A DNA stretch of 64,000 nucleotides from Methanolinea sp. (GCA_018262855.1 JADFDO010000005.1:1-64000), one strand, 5' to 3'; counted from the first letter of the stretch, positions 7,196 through 16,405 are shown. Made by a program: numbers and translations. The notes: generated by a model from the letters alone, not told the origin.

Positions 7196-8458
7196 TCACT
7201 CAAGGGTATGGACCATCAGGCCAGAGAGGATCTTCGGCTCGAACCACGTGGACTTTGGCGGCATGATCCCTCCGGCATCAGCGATCTCGAGTACCGATTC
7301 GACCTTTACCGGCTGCATCGCGAATGCCACCGCATACCCGCCCCTCTTCACCATCGCCTCGAGGTCTGCGATCGGACGGGCTCCTCCGAGGTATTGCAGT
7401 CGCGGGTCTCCCCTTGGGTCCGTGATGCCAAGGATCTTCGAGAGCACCCCCTGCTGCAGGACAGAGACATCGAGGGCCTCGATCCGGTCCATCCCGGAAG
7501 TGTGGAGTCGGGCGCACTCATACCAGGCACCGTCAAGGAACATGTGGACAATATGCTCTGATTCGGACATTGGGCTCATCGGGGGTATGTGGAATGCGGA
7601 CCTGTCCACTTCTCCGTAGACGTTGACCGAAAAGACGTTCTCGAGCCGCTGGATGAATCCGGCAGGGGTCAGACCGTTCAGGTCGGTCACAAGGCGGCTG
7701 TACCCATGGATCTTCACGTGGTTGTGGGCAAAGAGCACTCCCATGAACCGCATCGACTCGTCGGTAAGCCTTCCCTCGACTTTCCGTGTCATGGCCACGT
7801 TAACGGCCGACTTTGCCCGGTGATGGCCGTCGGCGATATAAAGGCGTGGGACCGGGCGGAATACCCGTTCCAGTGCGGCGAGATCCTCCTCGCGGGTGAT
7901 GCACATCACCTGGTGCAGGGTACCGTCACTCCAGTGCACTTCGGAATCAGGCGCTCCTTTCAGGGTCCAGAGTGACTGGAGATACTCATGGATGCCGTCA
8001 TGGTCCTCGAAGAGGAGTACCACCGCGCCGCTCTGGGCGTTCAACGCCTCGATGTGCCGGGTCCTGTCCTCTTCCTTGTCGTACCGGGTCAGCTCGTGGC
8101 GCCGGATCGTGTTCTCTTCGTAATCCTTCACCTGGACGGTGCAGCCGAGACCCAGGAAATCATGCCCGTTCCCCGTCACCCTGTAGAGGTACATTGAGGG
8201 GGTGCGGTCCCGGGCGAGGAGCCCCTTTTCCAGGAATTCATGGAATGTCTCATTCGCCCGGGCATAGATCCTGGGATCCCCTGGAGGCAGCTTGATGAAC
8301 TCGGCATCCGACCTGCTGATCCGTAAAAAACTCATGGGATTCTTGCGGATACACTCGGCGGCCTCATCGGTGGTCACCACGTCGTATGGAACCGAAGCGA
8401 CCAGCGGTGCGGTTCGGGCTTTTGGCCGGACCGCGGGGAACCGGAAAATTTCCACCAT
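7196..8458 (-). CDS. DUF1015 family protein
   Basis: A 420-residue protein matching the DUF1015 family: N-terminal IFRFPAVRPK, the PYDVVTTDEA segment, and the central YIADGHHRAKSAVNVA motif that is the family hallmark. The family is found in bacteria and methanogens, is related by fold to ParB/sulfiredoxin-like domains, and has been proposed to act as a small-molecule kinase, but no reaction is settled. I start at 8458 because GAGGGAG lies directly upstream (8461-8467); the longer frame to 8560 overlaps the divergent promoter of rimI. Downstream it runs toward repeat copy A. Confidence 0.8.
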   Translation of the reverse strand: MVEIFRFPAVRPKARTAPLVASVPYDVVTTDEAAECIRKNPMSFLRISRSDAEFIKLPPGDPRIYARANETFHEFLEKGLLARDRTPSMYLYRVTGNGHDFLGLGCTVQVKDYEENTIRRHELTRYDKEEDRTRHIEALNAQSGAVVLLFEDHDGIHEYLQSLWTLKGAPDSEVHWSDGTLHQVMCITREEDLAALERVFRPVPRLYIADGHHRAKSAVNVAMTRKVEGRLTDESMRFMGVLFAHNHVKIHGYSRLVTDLNGLTPAGFIQRLENVFSVNVYGEVDRSAFHIPPMSPMSESEHIVHMFLDGAWYECARLHTSGMDRIEALDVSVLQQGVLSKILGITDPRGDPRLQYLGGARPIADLEAMVKRGGYAVAFAMQPVKVESVLEIADAGGIMPPKSTWFEPKILSGLMVHTLE

Positions 8459-8485
8459 TTCTCCCTCAATCATTCTCCCTGACAG

Positions 8486-8494
8486 TATATTATA
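8486..8494. promoter_or_regulatory. TATA element in the DUF1015/rimI divergent promoter
   Basis: The sequence TATATTATA lies between two start codons only 72 bases apart (8458 on minus, 8530 on plus) and reads as a TATA box in both directions. From its centre it is 32 bases to the minus start and 40 to the plus start, where GGAGGA (8514-8519) serves as ribosome binding site. Confidence 0.5.
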
Positions 8495-8529
8495 GCAATG
8501 AAAACCAACGTTTGGAGGACAGCAGATCC

Positions 8530-8988
8530 ATGCTCGAGGATATCGCGATACGAAGAACACGGCCCGGGGACATTGACAGTATCTCCCGGATCGAGCAGGT
8601 CTCCTTCAAGGATCCGTGGAAGGCCGCGGTCTTCGCAGAATCACTCACCTACTTCCCCGAGACCTTCTTCGTCGCCGCCAGGCAGGGAGAAGTGGTCGGT
8701 TTCATTGTCGGCGGTCTCGAGGATACCGGCGAGGAGATCTACGGGCATATCTGCAACCTTGCGGTGGCGCCGGCATGCCGGAAGCAGGGAATTGCCCGCC
8801 GCCTGGTGCAGAGGGAGGAGCAGCAGTTCGCCGTCGAGCTCGCGACCGGGGTGCAGCTCGAGGTCAGGGTCTCCAACCGGGATGCCCAGCGGTTCTACCG
8901 GAGGCTCGGGTACCGCGCGGTGCTCCGGTTCGCCGGCTATTATGCGAATGGGGAAGACGCCCTGGTGATGATGAAGTGGTTCCGGTAG
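8530..8988 (+). CDS. rimI: N-alpha-acetyltransferase, RimI/Ard1 type
   Basis: This 152-residue GNAT protein fits the RimI family: EQVSFKDPWKAAVF near the N-terminus, ICNLAVAPACRKQGIARRLV with the acetyl-CoA-binding R/QxxGxA loop, and LEVRVSNRDAQRFYRRLGY at the C-terminus. Archaeal members acetylate the N-terminal residue of ribosomal and other proteins, with Ard1-like breadth of substrate. The ATG at 8530 is preceded by GGAGGA ten bases upstream. It converges with hmgA, the two stops being 6 bases apart. Confidence 0.88.
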   Translation: MLEDIAIRRTRPGDIDSISRIEQVSFKDPWKAAVFAESLTYFPETFFVAARQGEVVGFIVGGLEDTGEEIYGHICNLAVAPACRKQGIARRLVQREEQQFAVELATGVQLEVRVSNRDAQRFYRRLGYRAVLRFAGYYANGEDALVMMKWFR

Positions 8989-8993
8989 ACTCC

Positions 8994-10199
8994 CTAGCGG
9001 CCCAGTGACTTATGCGCCCTGGCAAGGTGCTGGGCGGCGAGCGCACCCAAAAGCGAGAGCTCCCCAGCGAGGACGCCGGCCGCGACGATCTCGGCCAGTT
9101 TCCTTGCGTGTGCACCCGGAGGGTCCCCTCCACCGGCAACGCCGAGCAGTGACAGGCACTCTGCCTGTGTTCCAACCCCCGTTCCACCTCCGACAGTACC
9201 GACCGGGAGGTCCGGGAGAGTGACCGCCACATACAGCCCGCCAGCTCCCTCGTCCACGGTCGTTATTGCCATGCTCCCCTCGGTGACATGGGCCGGGTCC
9301 TGCCCGCAGGCAATGAACATGGCAGCCACCACGTTGGCGGCCTGGGCGTTGAACCCGAGGGATCCTGCGGCCGCGGATCCCACCAGGTTCTTCCGGCGGT
9401 TCACTTCGGCCATCGTCCTGGCATCGGTCTTGAAGACCGATGAGATAAGGGCGTCATCGAGCCATACCCCTGCGCAGACGCTCCGGCCCCTGCCCCGGAC
9501 CAGGTTCACCGCGGCAGGCTTCTTGTCGGTGCAGAGGTTGCCCGACAGGGCAACAAGCGGCGCTCCCGTTGCGCTGCTGATAAGTTCCGCGGCCTTCTCG
9601 CTCCCGATGGTGACCATGTTCATCCCCATGGCATCCTTGGTATCAAACTCCAGCCGGACAAAGACGGATGTCCCCACCACCGTGGTCACCGCGTCGATGA
9701 ACTTCCCGTGGGACGTGGTAGATTCGGCAGCACGCCCGATCTCGTCCCGATGGGTGGCCACCCAGTCTGCAACTTCTCTTGCGTGGGGAACACTTCTCGC
9801 GGCAAAGACTGGTGCCCTCGTCATCCCGTCGCGGAGAATCCTCGCCTCAGCACCACCCGCCCGGGTGATCGCGCTGCACCCCCTGTTCACGGAGGCGACA
9901 AGTGCTCCCTCCGTGGTTGCAAGGGGGAGGAAGAACTCTCCGAACGCGTATTCCCCGTTCACCCGGAGCGGGCCGGCAACCCCGAGCGGCACCTGGACGG
10001 TGCCTATCATGTTCTCGCAGTTCTTCCTTGCCACCCGGTCTATATCGATGGAGAATGCACCCACCCTGTCAAGGGACACCCCCGATACCCTCTCGATGAA
10101 ACGCCGGCGCACCTTCACCGCCTCCGCGGGAGGAAGCTCCTTCTCGAGGGCATACAGCTTGAGCGAACCCTCCGAGAGGCGTTTTATGTACTCATCCAT
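8994..10199 (-). CDS. hmgA: Hydroxymethylglutaryl-CoA reductase (NADPH), class I
   Basis: HMG-CoA reductase makes mevalonate, the committed precursor of archaeal membrane lipids. The 401-residue protein lacks a membrane anchor, as in archaea, and has the class I signatures: ENMIGTVQVPLGVAGPL near residue 60, the cofactor-region MGMNMVTIGSEKA, the catalytic lysine in NLCTDKKPAAVN, GFNAQAANVVAAMF and the C-terminal GTVGGGTGV. The catalytic histidine is expected near ARKLAEIVAA...AQHLARAH. The HMG-CoA synthase operon lies 1.4 kb downstream but on its own transcript. A perfect 19-base palindrome lies 64 bases before its start. Confidence 0.96.
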   Translation of the reverse strand: MDEYIKRLSEGSLKLYALEKELPPAEAVKVRRRFIERVSGVSLDRVGAFSIDIDRVARKNCENMIGTVQVPLGVAGPLRVNGEYAFGEFFLPLATTEGALVASVNRGCSAITRAGGAEARILRDGMTRAPVFAARSVPHAREVADWVATHRDEIGRAAESTTSHGKFIDAVTTVVGTSVFVRLEFDTKDAMGMNMVTIGSEKAAELISSATGAPLVALSGNLCTDKKPAAVNLVRGRGRSVCAGVWLDDALISSVFKTDARTMAEVNRRKNLVGSAAAGSLGFNAQAANVVAAMFIACGQDPAHVTEGSMAITTVDEGAGGLYVAVTLPDLPVGTVGGGTGVGTQAECLSLLGVAGGGDPPGAHARKLAEIVAAGVLAGELSLLGALAAQHLARAHKSLGR

Positions 10200-10262
10200 A
10201 CTACATCATGGTGGGGCGGGGGAATAACCCTTCTCCGGGAGGATACACTCATCCTCCCGCAC

Positions 10263-10281
10263 TGCCTGAATTATTCAGGCA
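10263..10281. promoter_or_regulatory. 19-base perfect palindrome between hmgA and trm5-like gene
   Basis: TGCCTGAAT-T-ATTCAGGCA is a perfect 9-base inverted repeat around one central base in the 116-base divergent gap between hmgA (start 10199) and the methyltransferase gene (start 10316). A site of this size and symmetry suggests binding by a dimeric regulator. Confidence 0.5.
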
Positions 10282-10315
10282 TAAGAAAAGACTGGCGCTT
10301 GACCAGGGATGGTGT

Positions 10316-11224
10316 ATGGTACAGCAGTGGTGTATCCGGGTTGGGAGGAGACAGGGGGAGCAGAGGAGAAGGGCGCTCCTCGAGCAGGGGGTCCTCGACC
10401 TGACTCTTAAGCCACGGAAGGATGGTGAAAGCGTTCTGTTCCCGGTCCTCGCCATGCTTGAAGGGTGCACCAGGGAGGAGTTCGAGGCCCATCCGGTGAT
10501 CGAAGATCTCCCGAGGCACGAGCTGATCGGGGGAATTGCGATCATGCAGGACCGGGATCCGGGAGAAGCCGAACGGCTCCTTGTGTCAAGGCCATCCATC
10601 CACACGGTGCTGTTCCCGGAGAGCGATGTCGAGGGCGATTTCAGGACCCGGAGGTTCGAGGTCCTCGCCGGGCAACCCACGACGAGGACCCGGTATATCG
10701 AGCACGGGCACCGGTTCGATATCGACCTTTCAGTGGCATATTTTTCGGGCAGGCTCTCCACCGAGCGGCAGCGCATCCTCTCGTCGATGGAGACAGGAGA
10801 GTGCGTGCTTGACATGTTCGCGGGAGTCGGGCCGTATGCGATCACCCTTGCAGGAAAGGCAGGGCTCGTGGTCGCATCCGACCTGAATCCCGGCGCCGTC
10901 CAGCTCCTGGTACGGAACCTCTCCCTCAACAGGACCAGAAATGTCCTCGCGGTGCTCGCAGATGCATCGCATCTTACGCGGGTCTTCCCGCGGAGGTTCA
11001 ACCGCGTGATCATGAACCTCCCGCTCGGTGCGGTCAGGTTCCTGCCCTGCGCGGTGAACCTGTGCCTTCCAGGGGGTGTTATCCACTGTTATGCCCTCCA
11101 GGAGAAGGAGGGGGAATTCCTCCCCGAGATAGAACAATACCCCGTGTCTGACGTATGCGAGCGCTACGTGAGGTCATACTCCCCCGGTCGCTGGCATGCG
11201 GTCTACGATATCACGCGTGAGTGA
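10316..11224 (+). CDS. Trm5/TYW2-family tRNA methyltransferase
   Basis: A 302-residue class I SAM-dependent methyltransferase related to Trm5 (m1G37) and TYW2. The N-terminal region has the D2-like segment HELIGGIAIMQDRDPGEAERLL; TRTRYIEHGHRFDIDLSVAYFSGRLSTER is the family signature before the SAM site, and VLDMFAGVGPYAITLA is motif I, followed by VVASDLNPGAV and FNRVIMNLPLGAVRFL (motif IV, NLP). The preferred start is the ATG at 10316 with AGGGATGGTGT upstream. G37 methylation prevents frameshifting. Distinguishing Trm5a, b and c subtypes needs an alignment. Confidence 0.85.
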   Translation: MVQQWCIRVGRRQGEQRRRALLEQGVLDLTLKPRKDGESVLFPVLAMLEGCTREEFEAHPVIEDLPRHELIGGIAIMQDRDPGEAERLLVSRPSIHTVLFPESDVEGDFRTRRFEVLAGQPTTRTRYIEHGHRFDIDLSVAYFSGRLSTERQRILSSMETGECVLDMFAGVGPYAITLAGKAGLVVASDLNPGAVQLLVRNLSLNRTRNVLAVLADASHLTRVFPRRFNRVIMNLPLGAVRFLPCAVNLCLPGGVIHCYALQEKEGEFLPEIEQYPVSDVCERYVRSYSPGRWHAVYDITRE

Positions 11225-11360
11225 GGGTTCCGGGTACTTGAGGGGCGGCTTCAGGGATCCAGAAAACAGATTCCGATCAGGGAAAATACCAAAAAAAGCC
11301 TCCTCGCTGTTTTATATGGGGAGATTAAAACGAGTTGTTATCTGCTACCAATTCAGCCAC

Positions 11361-11500
11361 TGAACCGCCGCCGTGCTCGCTCAGATATCTCATACCAGTT
11401 TACAAAATAATGATGATGAATCTGAAGGTGACCGCAGGTCGCCCCGGGTCGAGGGCGGAAGCCCCGCGGTATGTTCGGGGGCGGCGGGGTGCATCGCATG
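11361..11500 (-). repeat. Dispersed GC-rich repeat, copy B (inverted orientation)
   Basis: In the 376-base convergent gap between the Trm5-like gene and the DUF35 gene. Read on the minus strand the 64-base core (11489 down to 11426) matches copy A with 3 differences; the flank before it (ATGCGAT) resembles copy C. The 65-base arm after the core is diverged but keeps CTGGTA and the terminal CGGCGGCGGTTCA. Read on, it enters a 22-codon frame (11393 down to 11325) that shares GGGS with the copy A frame. The remaining gap sequence holds no gene that I can see. Confidence 0.8.
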
Positions 11501-11600
11501 TGGGGGTATGGGGGGATAGCCCCCATATAATGTAGTTAGTTCGTCAATCCTGCCCACACCCTATAGCTATAATCCCAAAAAAGAGTGGGAGATCGTCCCT

Positions 11601-11996
11601 TCACTCTGTGGGCACGAACTTCGTCCCGTAATGGATGACGCCCGATTCGCCGTCGGCCGCGATGCGGCGGAAGACCGGCCGGACCCTCATTCCAATCTTT
11701 ACTTCTTCGGGCTTGCAGACCAGTTGGGCGGTAAACCTCGGTCCCTCGTCCAGTTTGACGATTGCAAGGACGTACGGGGTCATCTGTTCGAACTGCTCGC
11801 TCGCGGTCCGGATCACGGTATAGGTCACGACCGTGCCCGTGCCGGCAAACTTGTGATCGACGATCTTTCCTGACCTGCGGCAGTCCGGGCAGAAGGTCCG
11901 TGGGGGGAAGAAGTAATTCCCGCAGGAACTGCAACGGCTCCCGATCAGGTTATACCGCTGGGGTATCTTTCTCCAGAATCTTGCGACTGAGGACAT
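11601..11996 (-). CDS. DUF35 OB-fold/zinc-ribbon acyl-CoA-associated protein
   Basis: A 131-residue DUF35 protein: an N-terminal zinc ribbon (CSSCGNYFFPPRTFCPDC, four cysteines) followed by an OB fold (GTGTVVTYTVIR...PYVLAIVKLDEGPRFTAQLV). In archaea this protein bridges acetoacetyl-CoA thiolase and HMG-CoA synthase in one complex, channelling acetoacetyl-CoA; the gene order here (synthase, thiolase, DUF35) supports the same role. The ATG at 11996 lies one base past the thiolase stop at 11998; the longer frame to 12032 is less likely. Confidence 0.9.
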   Translation of the reverse strand: MSSVARFWRKIPQRYNLIGSRCSSCGNYFFPPRTFCPDCRRSGKIVDHKFAGTGTVVTYTVIRTASEQFEQMTPYVLAIVKLDEGPRFTAQLVCKPEEVKIGMRVRPVFRRIAADGESGVIHYGTKFVPTE

Positions 11997-11997
11997 C

Positions 11998-13161
11998 TTA
12001 CACCTCCAGGATGTGTACGGCCACGGTCGCACCCGTGCCTCCGACGTTGTGCGTCATCCCGATCCGTGCTCCGTCGATCTGCCTCTTCCCGGCCTCGCCA
12101 CGAAGCTGCATGACCACTTCGCAGACCTGCTTGATCCCTGTTGCACCGACAGGGTGACCGCAGGCCTTAAGCCCACCGCTGGTGTTGACCGGGAGGTCCC
12201 CGTGAAGTGCTGTGATCCCTTCCTCGGTGAGGCGGCCGGCCTCCCCCTTTTTGCAGAAGCCAAGGTCCTCGATCGCGCAGATCTCTGCGATGGTAAAGCA
12301 GTCATGCACTTCCACGAGGTCGATATCCTTAGGGGTGAGCCTGCTCATTGAGAACGCCCTCTTCCCGGCCGCAACGCTGGCATCGAGGGTGCTGATGTCC
12401 CGGCGGTCATGGAGCGCGATCGTGTCGCTCGCCTGGGAGCTGGCAAGGACCCTGACAGGGGTATCCGTAAATTTCCTTGCGATATCCAGGGGTGCGAGCA
12501 CGACCGCTGCAGCGCCGTCGGTGATCGGCGAGCAGTCGAAGAGGCGGAGGGGATCGGCGACAAGCGTTGACCTGAGCACCGTCTCGAGCGTGATCTCCTG
12601 CTGGAACTGCGCAATGGGATTCCTCGCACCATTGTAGTGGTTCTTCACCGCAACCTGTGCGAGCTGTTCCCGGGTGAGCGGGTAGCGGTTCATGTAATCG
12701 TTGGCGATCATGGCATAGAGGCCGGGGAACGTGGCGCCGACGAACCCTTCCCATTCCCGGTCCGCCGCGCCTGCAAGGGCATCCACGCTCGCACCCGATG
12801 CCACGTCAGTCATCTTCTCGACCCCTGCCGCAACGACGATGTCCTCGATCCCGGATGCAACCGAGATGAATGCCTGCCGGAAGGAGAGCCCGCCAGAAGC
12901 GCAGGCGGCCTCGACCCTTGTCGACGGGATATGGGTGGTGGCAAGGCCTGCGTAGTCCGCGATCAGGGCACCGATATGCTCCTGCTCGATAAAACGCCCC
13001 GCACTCATGTTGCCGACGTACATCGCCCCGATCGTTTCCCCGGAGATCCCTGCGTCTTCGATCGCCATCGCCCCGGCCTGGACGAAGAGGTCACGGAACG
13101 AGGTGTTCCATTTCTCCCCGAAGGTGGTGCATCCCACTCCAATTACTGCAACATCTCTCAT
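11998..13161 (-). CDS. Acetyl-CoA C-acetyltransferase (thiolase) of the mevalonate complex
   Basis: This 387-residue thiolase condenses two acetyl-CoA to acetoacetyl-CoA. It has the nucleophilic cysteine in [17 protein letters not shown] near residue 85, [11 protein letters not shown], and the C-terminal [15 protein letters not shown] with the conserved histidine and cysteine region. It is the SCP-x/archaeal type rather than the bacterial PhaA type, as expected for the thiolase/synthase/DUF35 complex. It overlaps the end of HMG-CoA synthase by 4 bases and is followed directly by DUF35. Confidence 0.93.
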   Translation of the reverse strand: MRDVAVIGVGCTTFGEKWNTSFRDLFVQAGAMAIEDAGISGETIGAMYVGNMSAGRFIEQEHIGALIADYAGLATTHIPSTRVEAACASGGLSFRQAFISVASGIEDIVVAAGVEKMTDVASGASVDALAGAADREWEGFVGATFPGLYAMIANDYMNRYPLTREQLAQVAVKNHYNGARNPIAQFQQEITLETVLRSTLVADPLRLFDCSPITDGAAAVVLAPLDIARKFTDTPVRVLASSQASDTIALHDRRDISTLDASVAAGKRAFSMSRLTPKDIDLVEVHDCFTIAEICAIEDLGFCKKGEAGRLTEEGITALHGDLPVNTSGGLKACGHPVGATGIKQVCEVVMQLRGEAGKRQIDGARIGMTHNVGGTGATVAVHILEV

Positions 13162-14210
13162 TTCTGCATCACGATCTTTCCCTTGTGCCTGGCATACTGT
13201 GCATAATCGACATAGATGGGGTTTTCCAGCAATTTTTCGACCGATGGAGCCGCATCCCTGCAGAAATCAGCAGACTCGATTGCGTCGGTGACCTCGATAT
13301 CGAATGCGTCGCTCCCGGCCCCTGAACCAAAGGACGCGACAAAGATGCGGTCGCCCGCCTTCGCGCAGTCAAGCGTTGCCGCAAGCCCTATCATCGAGGA
13401 TCCGCTGTAAGTGTTCCCGAGCCGGGGAACAACGAGTCCCGGTTTGATCTGTTCCGGCCCAAAGCCGAGTATCTTTGCGACTCTCTGGGGGAACTTTGCG
13501 TTCGGCTGGTGGAAGACCGCGTAGGTGTAATCTCCCGGAGTCTTTCCTGTCTCTTCGAAGAGGAGCCGGACGGATCCCTCGATATGGCGGAAGTATCCCG
13601 GGTCCCCGGTGAACCTGCCGCCATGCCTGGGGTAATCCTGCCCCTCCCTCCTCCAGAAGTCAGGGGTATCGGTAGTGAATGAGCGGGTGCAGAGGATCTC
13701 AGCGATCGGGTCGGTATTGCCGATCAAGTACGCGGCACCGCCGGCCGCTGCGGTATACTCAAGCGCGTCGCTCGGGGCACCCTGGGCAACATCGGAGCCT
13801 ATCGCGAGGCCGTATTTCACCATGTTGCTCGCCACGAGCCCCATGCAGGTCTGGATCCCCGCGGTGCCTGCTTTGCAGGCAAACTCGTAATCCGCGGCAG
13901 TCATGGTGGGAGTCGCGCCAATCGCCTCGCCGACCGTGCACGCCGTGGGTTTCACCGCGTAGGGGTGCGACTCGGATCCGACGTAGACGGCCCCGATATC
14001 CCTGGGATCGATATTCCTTCTCAGCAGAGCGTTCCGGGCAGCCTCGACCGCGATCGTGGCAGTGTCCTCGTCAAGGTCAGGCACCGATTTCGAGAAGACC
14101 CCGAGTCCTCCGCTGATGTCATCTGGATTTGCACCCCAGACCCGTGCGATCTCCTCGACCTTGATACGAAACCTCGGTATATACACACCGTATGTGATGA
14201 TTCCTACCAT
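13158..14210 (-). CDS. Hydroxymethylglutaryl-CoA synthase
   Basis: HMG-CoA synthase joins acetyl-CoA and acetoacetyl-CoA. The 350-residue archaeal-type enzyme has [20 protein letters not shown] at the start, the catalytic cysteine in [18 protein letters not shown] near residue 111, [17 protein letters not shown] with the catalytic histidine, and [17 protein letters not shown]. It overlaps both neighbours by a few bases (HTH gene upstream, thiolase downstream), so the four genes form one translationally coupled operon feeding HMG-CoA to hmgA nearby. Confidence 0.95.
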   Translation of the reverse strand: MVGIITYGVYIPRFRIKVEEIARVWGANPDDISGGLGVFSKSVPDLDEDTATIAVEAARNALLRRNIDPRDIGAVYVGSESHPYAVKPTACTVGEAIGATPTMTAADYEFACKAGTAGIQTCMGLVASNMVKYGLAIGSDVAQGAPSDALEYTAAAGGAAYLIGNTDPIAEILCTRSFTTDTPDFWRREGQDYPRHGGRFTGDPGYFRHIEGSVRLLFEETGKTPGDYTYAVFHQPNAKFPQRVAKILGFGPEQIKPGLVVPRLGNTYSGSSMIGLAATLDCAKAGDRIFVASFGSGAGSDAFDIEVTDAIESADFCRDAAPSVEKLLENPIYVDYAQYARHKGKIVMQK

Positions 14211-14914
14211 TGCTCATCCCTCAAAATAGTTACCAGCCTGTCGATCTCCATCCCGGTGCAGAGCACCGTGATCCTGTCCTTTTCTGCCATCTTCGGGACC
14301 AGCGGGTGAACAAGCGCAGGTTCAATCCCCTGGAGGACTACAGCCCTCGGCTTGAACGGAGTGACCCGGATGGCGACCATCGGTGATTTTCCCGACGTGA
14401 CATCAGTGAATATCAGCGCCCGCTCCGTGCTCCAGCCGTAGAGACGGTTGAACTCGTTCGACGAGAGCTGGGTAATCGCGTTGATGCTGTTCACCACGGT
14501 ATACCCGTAGATAGACTGTGCGAGTGACCCGCATACCGTCTGGCATCTCAGGAGTTCGGAAAACCTGGTCAGCGGCACAGGCGACGGGAAATCATGGATA
14601 TCGTAGATGACATCGGCATCCACATCGGAATAGAGGATCTTGGCAAATTTCTTGATGTACTTTCCCCCGGAACTCTCATCGATGGAGAGGATACAATCGA
14701 CGATCTTTCCAACAACTGCAGTCCCGGGACTCTTTCGCCTTCCGCTCTCGTAATCGCTGATCACGGAAGGGGATACAGCCAGGTGCTCGGAGAGTACTGC
14801 CTGGGGGATGTTAAAACTCATCCTCCACTTCTTCAGCGCTTTGCCGGGCGAGTCTGAAAGCGTGATCTCGCCGGCCATTTTTTCAGCCAGGCGATTCCGC
14901 AAATCAGATTTCAT
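14204..14914 (-). CDS. HTH (XRE-like) regulator heading the HMG-CoA synthase operon
   Basis: A 236-residue protein with an N-terminal XRE-type helix-turn-helix at about residues 26-65 ([20 protein letters not shown], then [17 protein letters not shown]) and a C-terminal sensor-like region of some 150 residues ([40 protein letters not shown]). The family is conserved beside HMG-CoA synthase in methanogens, so it probably controls isoprenoid entry and its own promoter. Ligand unknown. The ATG is about 29 bases from a TATA element, suggesting a leaderless or very short leader message. Confidence 0.85.
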   Translation of the reverse strand: MKSDLRNRLAEKMAGEITLSDSPGKALKKWRMSFNIPQAVLSEHLAVSPSVISDYESGRRKSPGTAVVGKIVDCILSIDESSGGKYIKKFAKILYSDVDADVIYDIHDFPSPVPLTRFSELLRCQTVCGSLAQSIYGYTVVNSINAITQLSSNEFNRLYGWSTERALIFTDVTSGKSPMVAIRVTPFKPRAVVLQGIEPALVHPLVPKMAEKDRITVLCTGMEIDRLVTILRDEQW

Positions 14915-14936
14915 GGCTCATTATGCGGGCCTTCCT

Positions 14937-14949
14937 GTTATATAATTAA
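14937..14949 (-). promoter_or_regulatory. TATA element of the mevalonate-entry operon
   Basis: On the minus strand TTAATTATATAAC precedes the ATG at 14914 by about 29 bases (centre to start), the expected distance from TATA to transcription start in archaea, so the message probably begins at or within a few bases of the start codon. Confidence 0.6.
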
Positions 14950-15018
14950 CGAAAGGGGATTCGACATTTCACGAAAAAACAGGGCGCCTGCACCGGCTGG
15001 GAATCCCCTGCCGGATAC

Positions 15019-15028
15019 TCATAAATAG
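15019..15028 (+). promoter_or_regulatory. TATA element of ribK-ribB
   Basis: TCATAAATAG lies 26-28 bases before the ATG at 15051, which predicts a leaderless transcript and decides this start over the upstream in-frame ATG at 15030. Confidence 0.6.
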
Positions 15029-15050
15029 TATGCATCTCAATTTTGATATA

Positions 15051-15716
15051 ATGATTTTGCCTGATGAACTCCAGTGCCTGAAAGCAATAGCCCTCATGGG
15101 AGGGTGCAGGGGCCCGGTGAAGGTCTCTTCGCAGTCCCTTTCGCAGACGCTTGGGACCAGCCCGCAGACTGCCGCGCGCCGCCTCCAGTCACTTGAGCGC
15201 CAGCGGCTTGTGACCCGGACGATCGCCCCGGACGGCCAGCAGGTCATGGTGACCGGGCAGGGTGAAGAAGAGCTCAAGAAGGAATTCCAGGAATACAGCA
15301 GGATCTTCTCCGAAAAGAACAGGGGGTATATCCTGACAGGCGTGGTTGTCAGCGGCATCGGGGAAGGCAAATATTACATGAGCCTTCCCGCGTATCGGGA
15401 ACAGTTCGACAGGCACCTGGGGTTCGAGCCATATCCGGGCACCCTCAATATTCGCCTCTCTCCCTCAAGTATTCCTCTTCGCAAGAAGATAGACGCGCTC
15501 GACTGGATCAGGATCAGGGGATTCTCCACGGATGGGAGGACATTTGGCGATGCCAGGTGCATCCCCTGCCGTATCGGAGATATCGCGTGCAGCATTGTCG
15601 TGCCCGGGCGGACGCATTACCCCGAAGATATCATTGAGGTGATTGCACCCATTGCGCTGCGCCGGGAACTTGGTGTCGAGGACAATGACACCGTAAGTGT
15701 CGAGGTGGGGCAGTGA
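15051..15716 (+). CDS. ribK: CTP-dependent riboflavin kinase with N-terminal HTH
   Basis: Archaeal RibK phosphorylates riboflavin to FMN using CTP. The C-terminal kinase domain has GVVVSGIGEGKYYMSLPAYR, then HLGFEPYPGTLNIRLSPSS, the CTP- and flavin-binding segments. Residues 1-85 form a winged HTH (VSSQSLSQTLGTSPQTAARRLQSLERQRLV), so this is the fused regulator-kinase form common in Euryarchaeota and may repress flavin genes. It overlaps ribB by 4 bases (GTGA). The start at 15051 is chosen from the TATA distance. Confidence 0.93.
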   Translation: MILPDELQCLKAIALMGGCRGPVKVSSQSLSQTLGTSPQTAARRLQSLERQRLVTRTIAPDGQQVMVTGQGEEELKKEFQEYSRIFSEKNRGYILTGVVVSGIGEGKYYMSLPAYREQFDRHLGFEPYPGTLNIRLSPSSIPLRKKIDALDWIRIRGFSTDGRTFGDARCIPCRIGDIACSIVVPGRTHYPEDIIEVIAPIALRRELGVEDNDTVSVEVGQ

Positions 15717-16405
15717 TCGAGAAGGCGCTTGCTGCCTTGAGGGACGGGAAATTCATCCTGCTCTACGATTTCGAGGATCGGGAGGGGGAGACAGACTTTG
15801 CGATCAGATCCGATGCCGTGACACCCCGTCACATACTCCGGATGCGGAAGGACGGCGGCGGGCTCATATGCACGGCGGTCCATCCCGTTGCAGCAAGGCG
15901 CCTGGGACTTCCCTTTGCAAGTGACGCACTCAGGGCGATGGCGGTTGCCGAGCGCCAGGGGGATATCCCCTATGACAGGAAAAACCATTCATCCTTCTCG
16001 CTCTGGGTGAACCACCGCGATACCTTCACCGGGATCACTGACAGGGACCGGGCACTGACCGTGAACGCAATTGCCGAGCAGGTGAAATGCGCACTGAACG
16101 GGGGAGGATTACAGTTTCACGAGATATTCCGGACGCCGGGTCACATGGCCCTCTTAAGGGCTGCCGACGGGCTCCTTGATGTCCGGAAAGGGCAGACCGA
16201 GCTCTCGATCGCGATGGCGGAGATGGCGCAGATCACCCCTGCGATCACCATATGCGAGATGCTTGACGACGAGAGCGGGTATGCGCTCTCGAAAGAGGAT
16301 GCGATCGCCTATGCAAAGAGACACGGTCTCATGTTTGTTGAGGGAAAAGAGGTACTCGAAGCCTGGAAGTCACATTCTCCCGGGCAGAATGCCCATGTCC
16401 GGTGA
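15713..16405 (+). CDS. ribB: 3,4-dihydroxy-2-butanone 4-phosphate synthase
   Basis: RibB converts ribulose 5-phosphate into the four-carbon unit of riboflavin. The 230-residue protein carries the acidic metal-binding segment DFEDREGETDFAI, the GGGLICTAVHP loop, and TGITDRDRALTVNAIAE followed by HEIFRTPGHMALLRA, with the catalytic residues of the family. It starts with GTG overlapping the end of ribK, so kinase and synthase are made together. No GTP cyclohydrolase domain is fused, as usual in archaea, which use ArfA for that branch. Confidence 0.94.
   Translation: MIEKALAALRDGKFILLYDFEDREGETDFAIRSDAVTPRHILRMRKDGGGLICTAVHPVAARRLGLPFASDALRAMAVAERQGDIPYDRKNHSSFSLWVNHRDTFTGITDRDRALTVNAIAEQVKCALNGGGLQFHEIFRTPGHMALLRAADGLLDVRKGQTELSIAMAEMAQITPAITICEMLDDESGYALSKEDAIAYAKRHGLMFVEGKEVLEAWKSHSPGQNAHVR

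Noticed and set aside
9220-10227. 335-codon open frame on plus strand
   Set aside because: It is the antisense shadow of hmgA, whose motifs are unambiguous; high GC removes stop codons on the other strand.
11325-11393. Part of repeat copy B as a degraded tRNA (GTGGCTGAATTGGTAGCAG resembles a D-arm)
   Set aside because: No acceptor stem, anticodon loop or T-arm (GGTTCGAAT) can be matched at the required distances.
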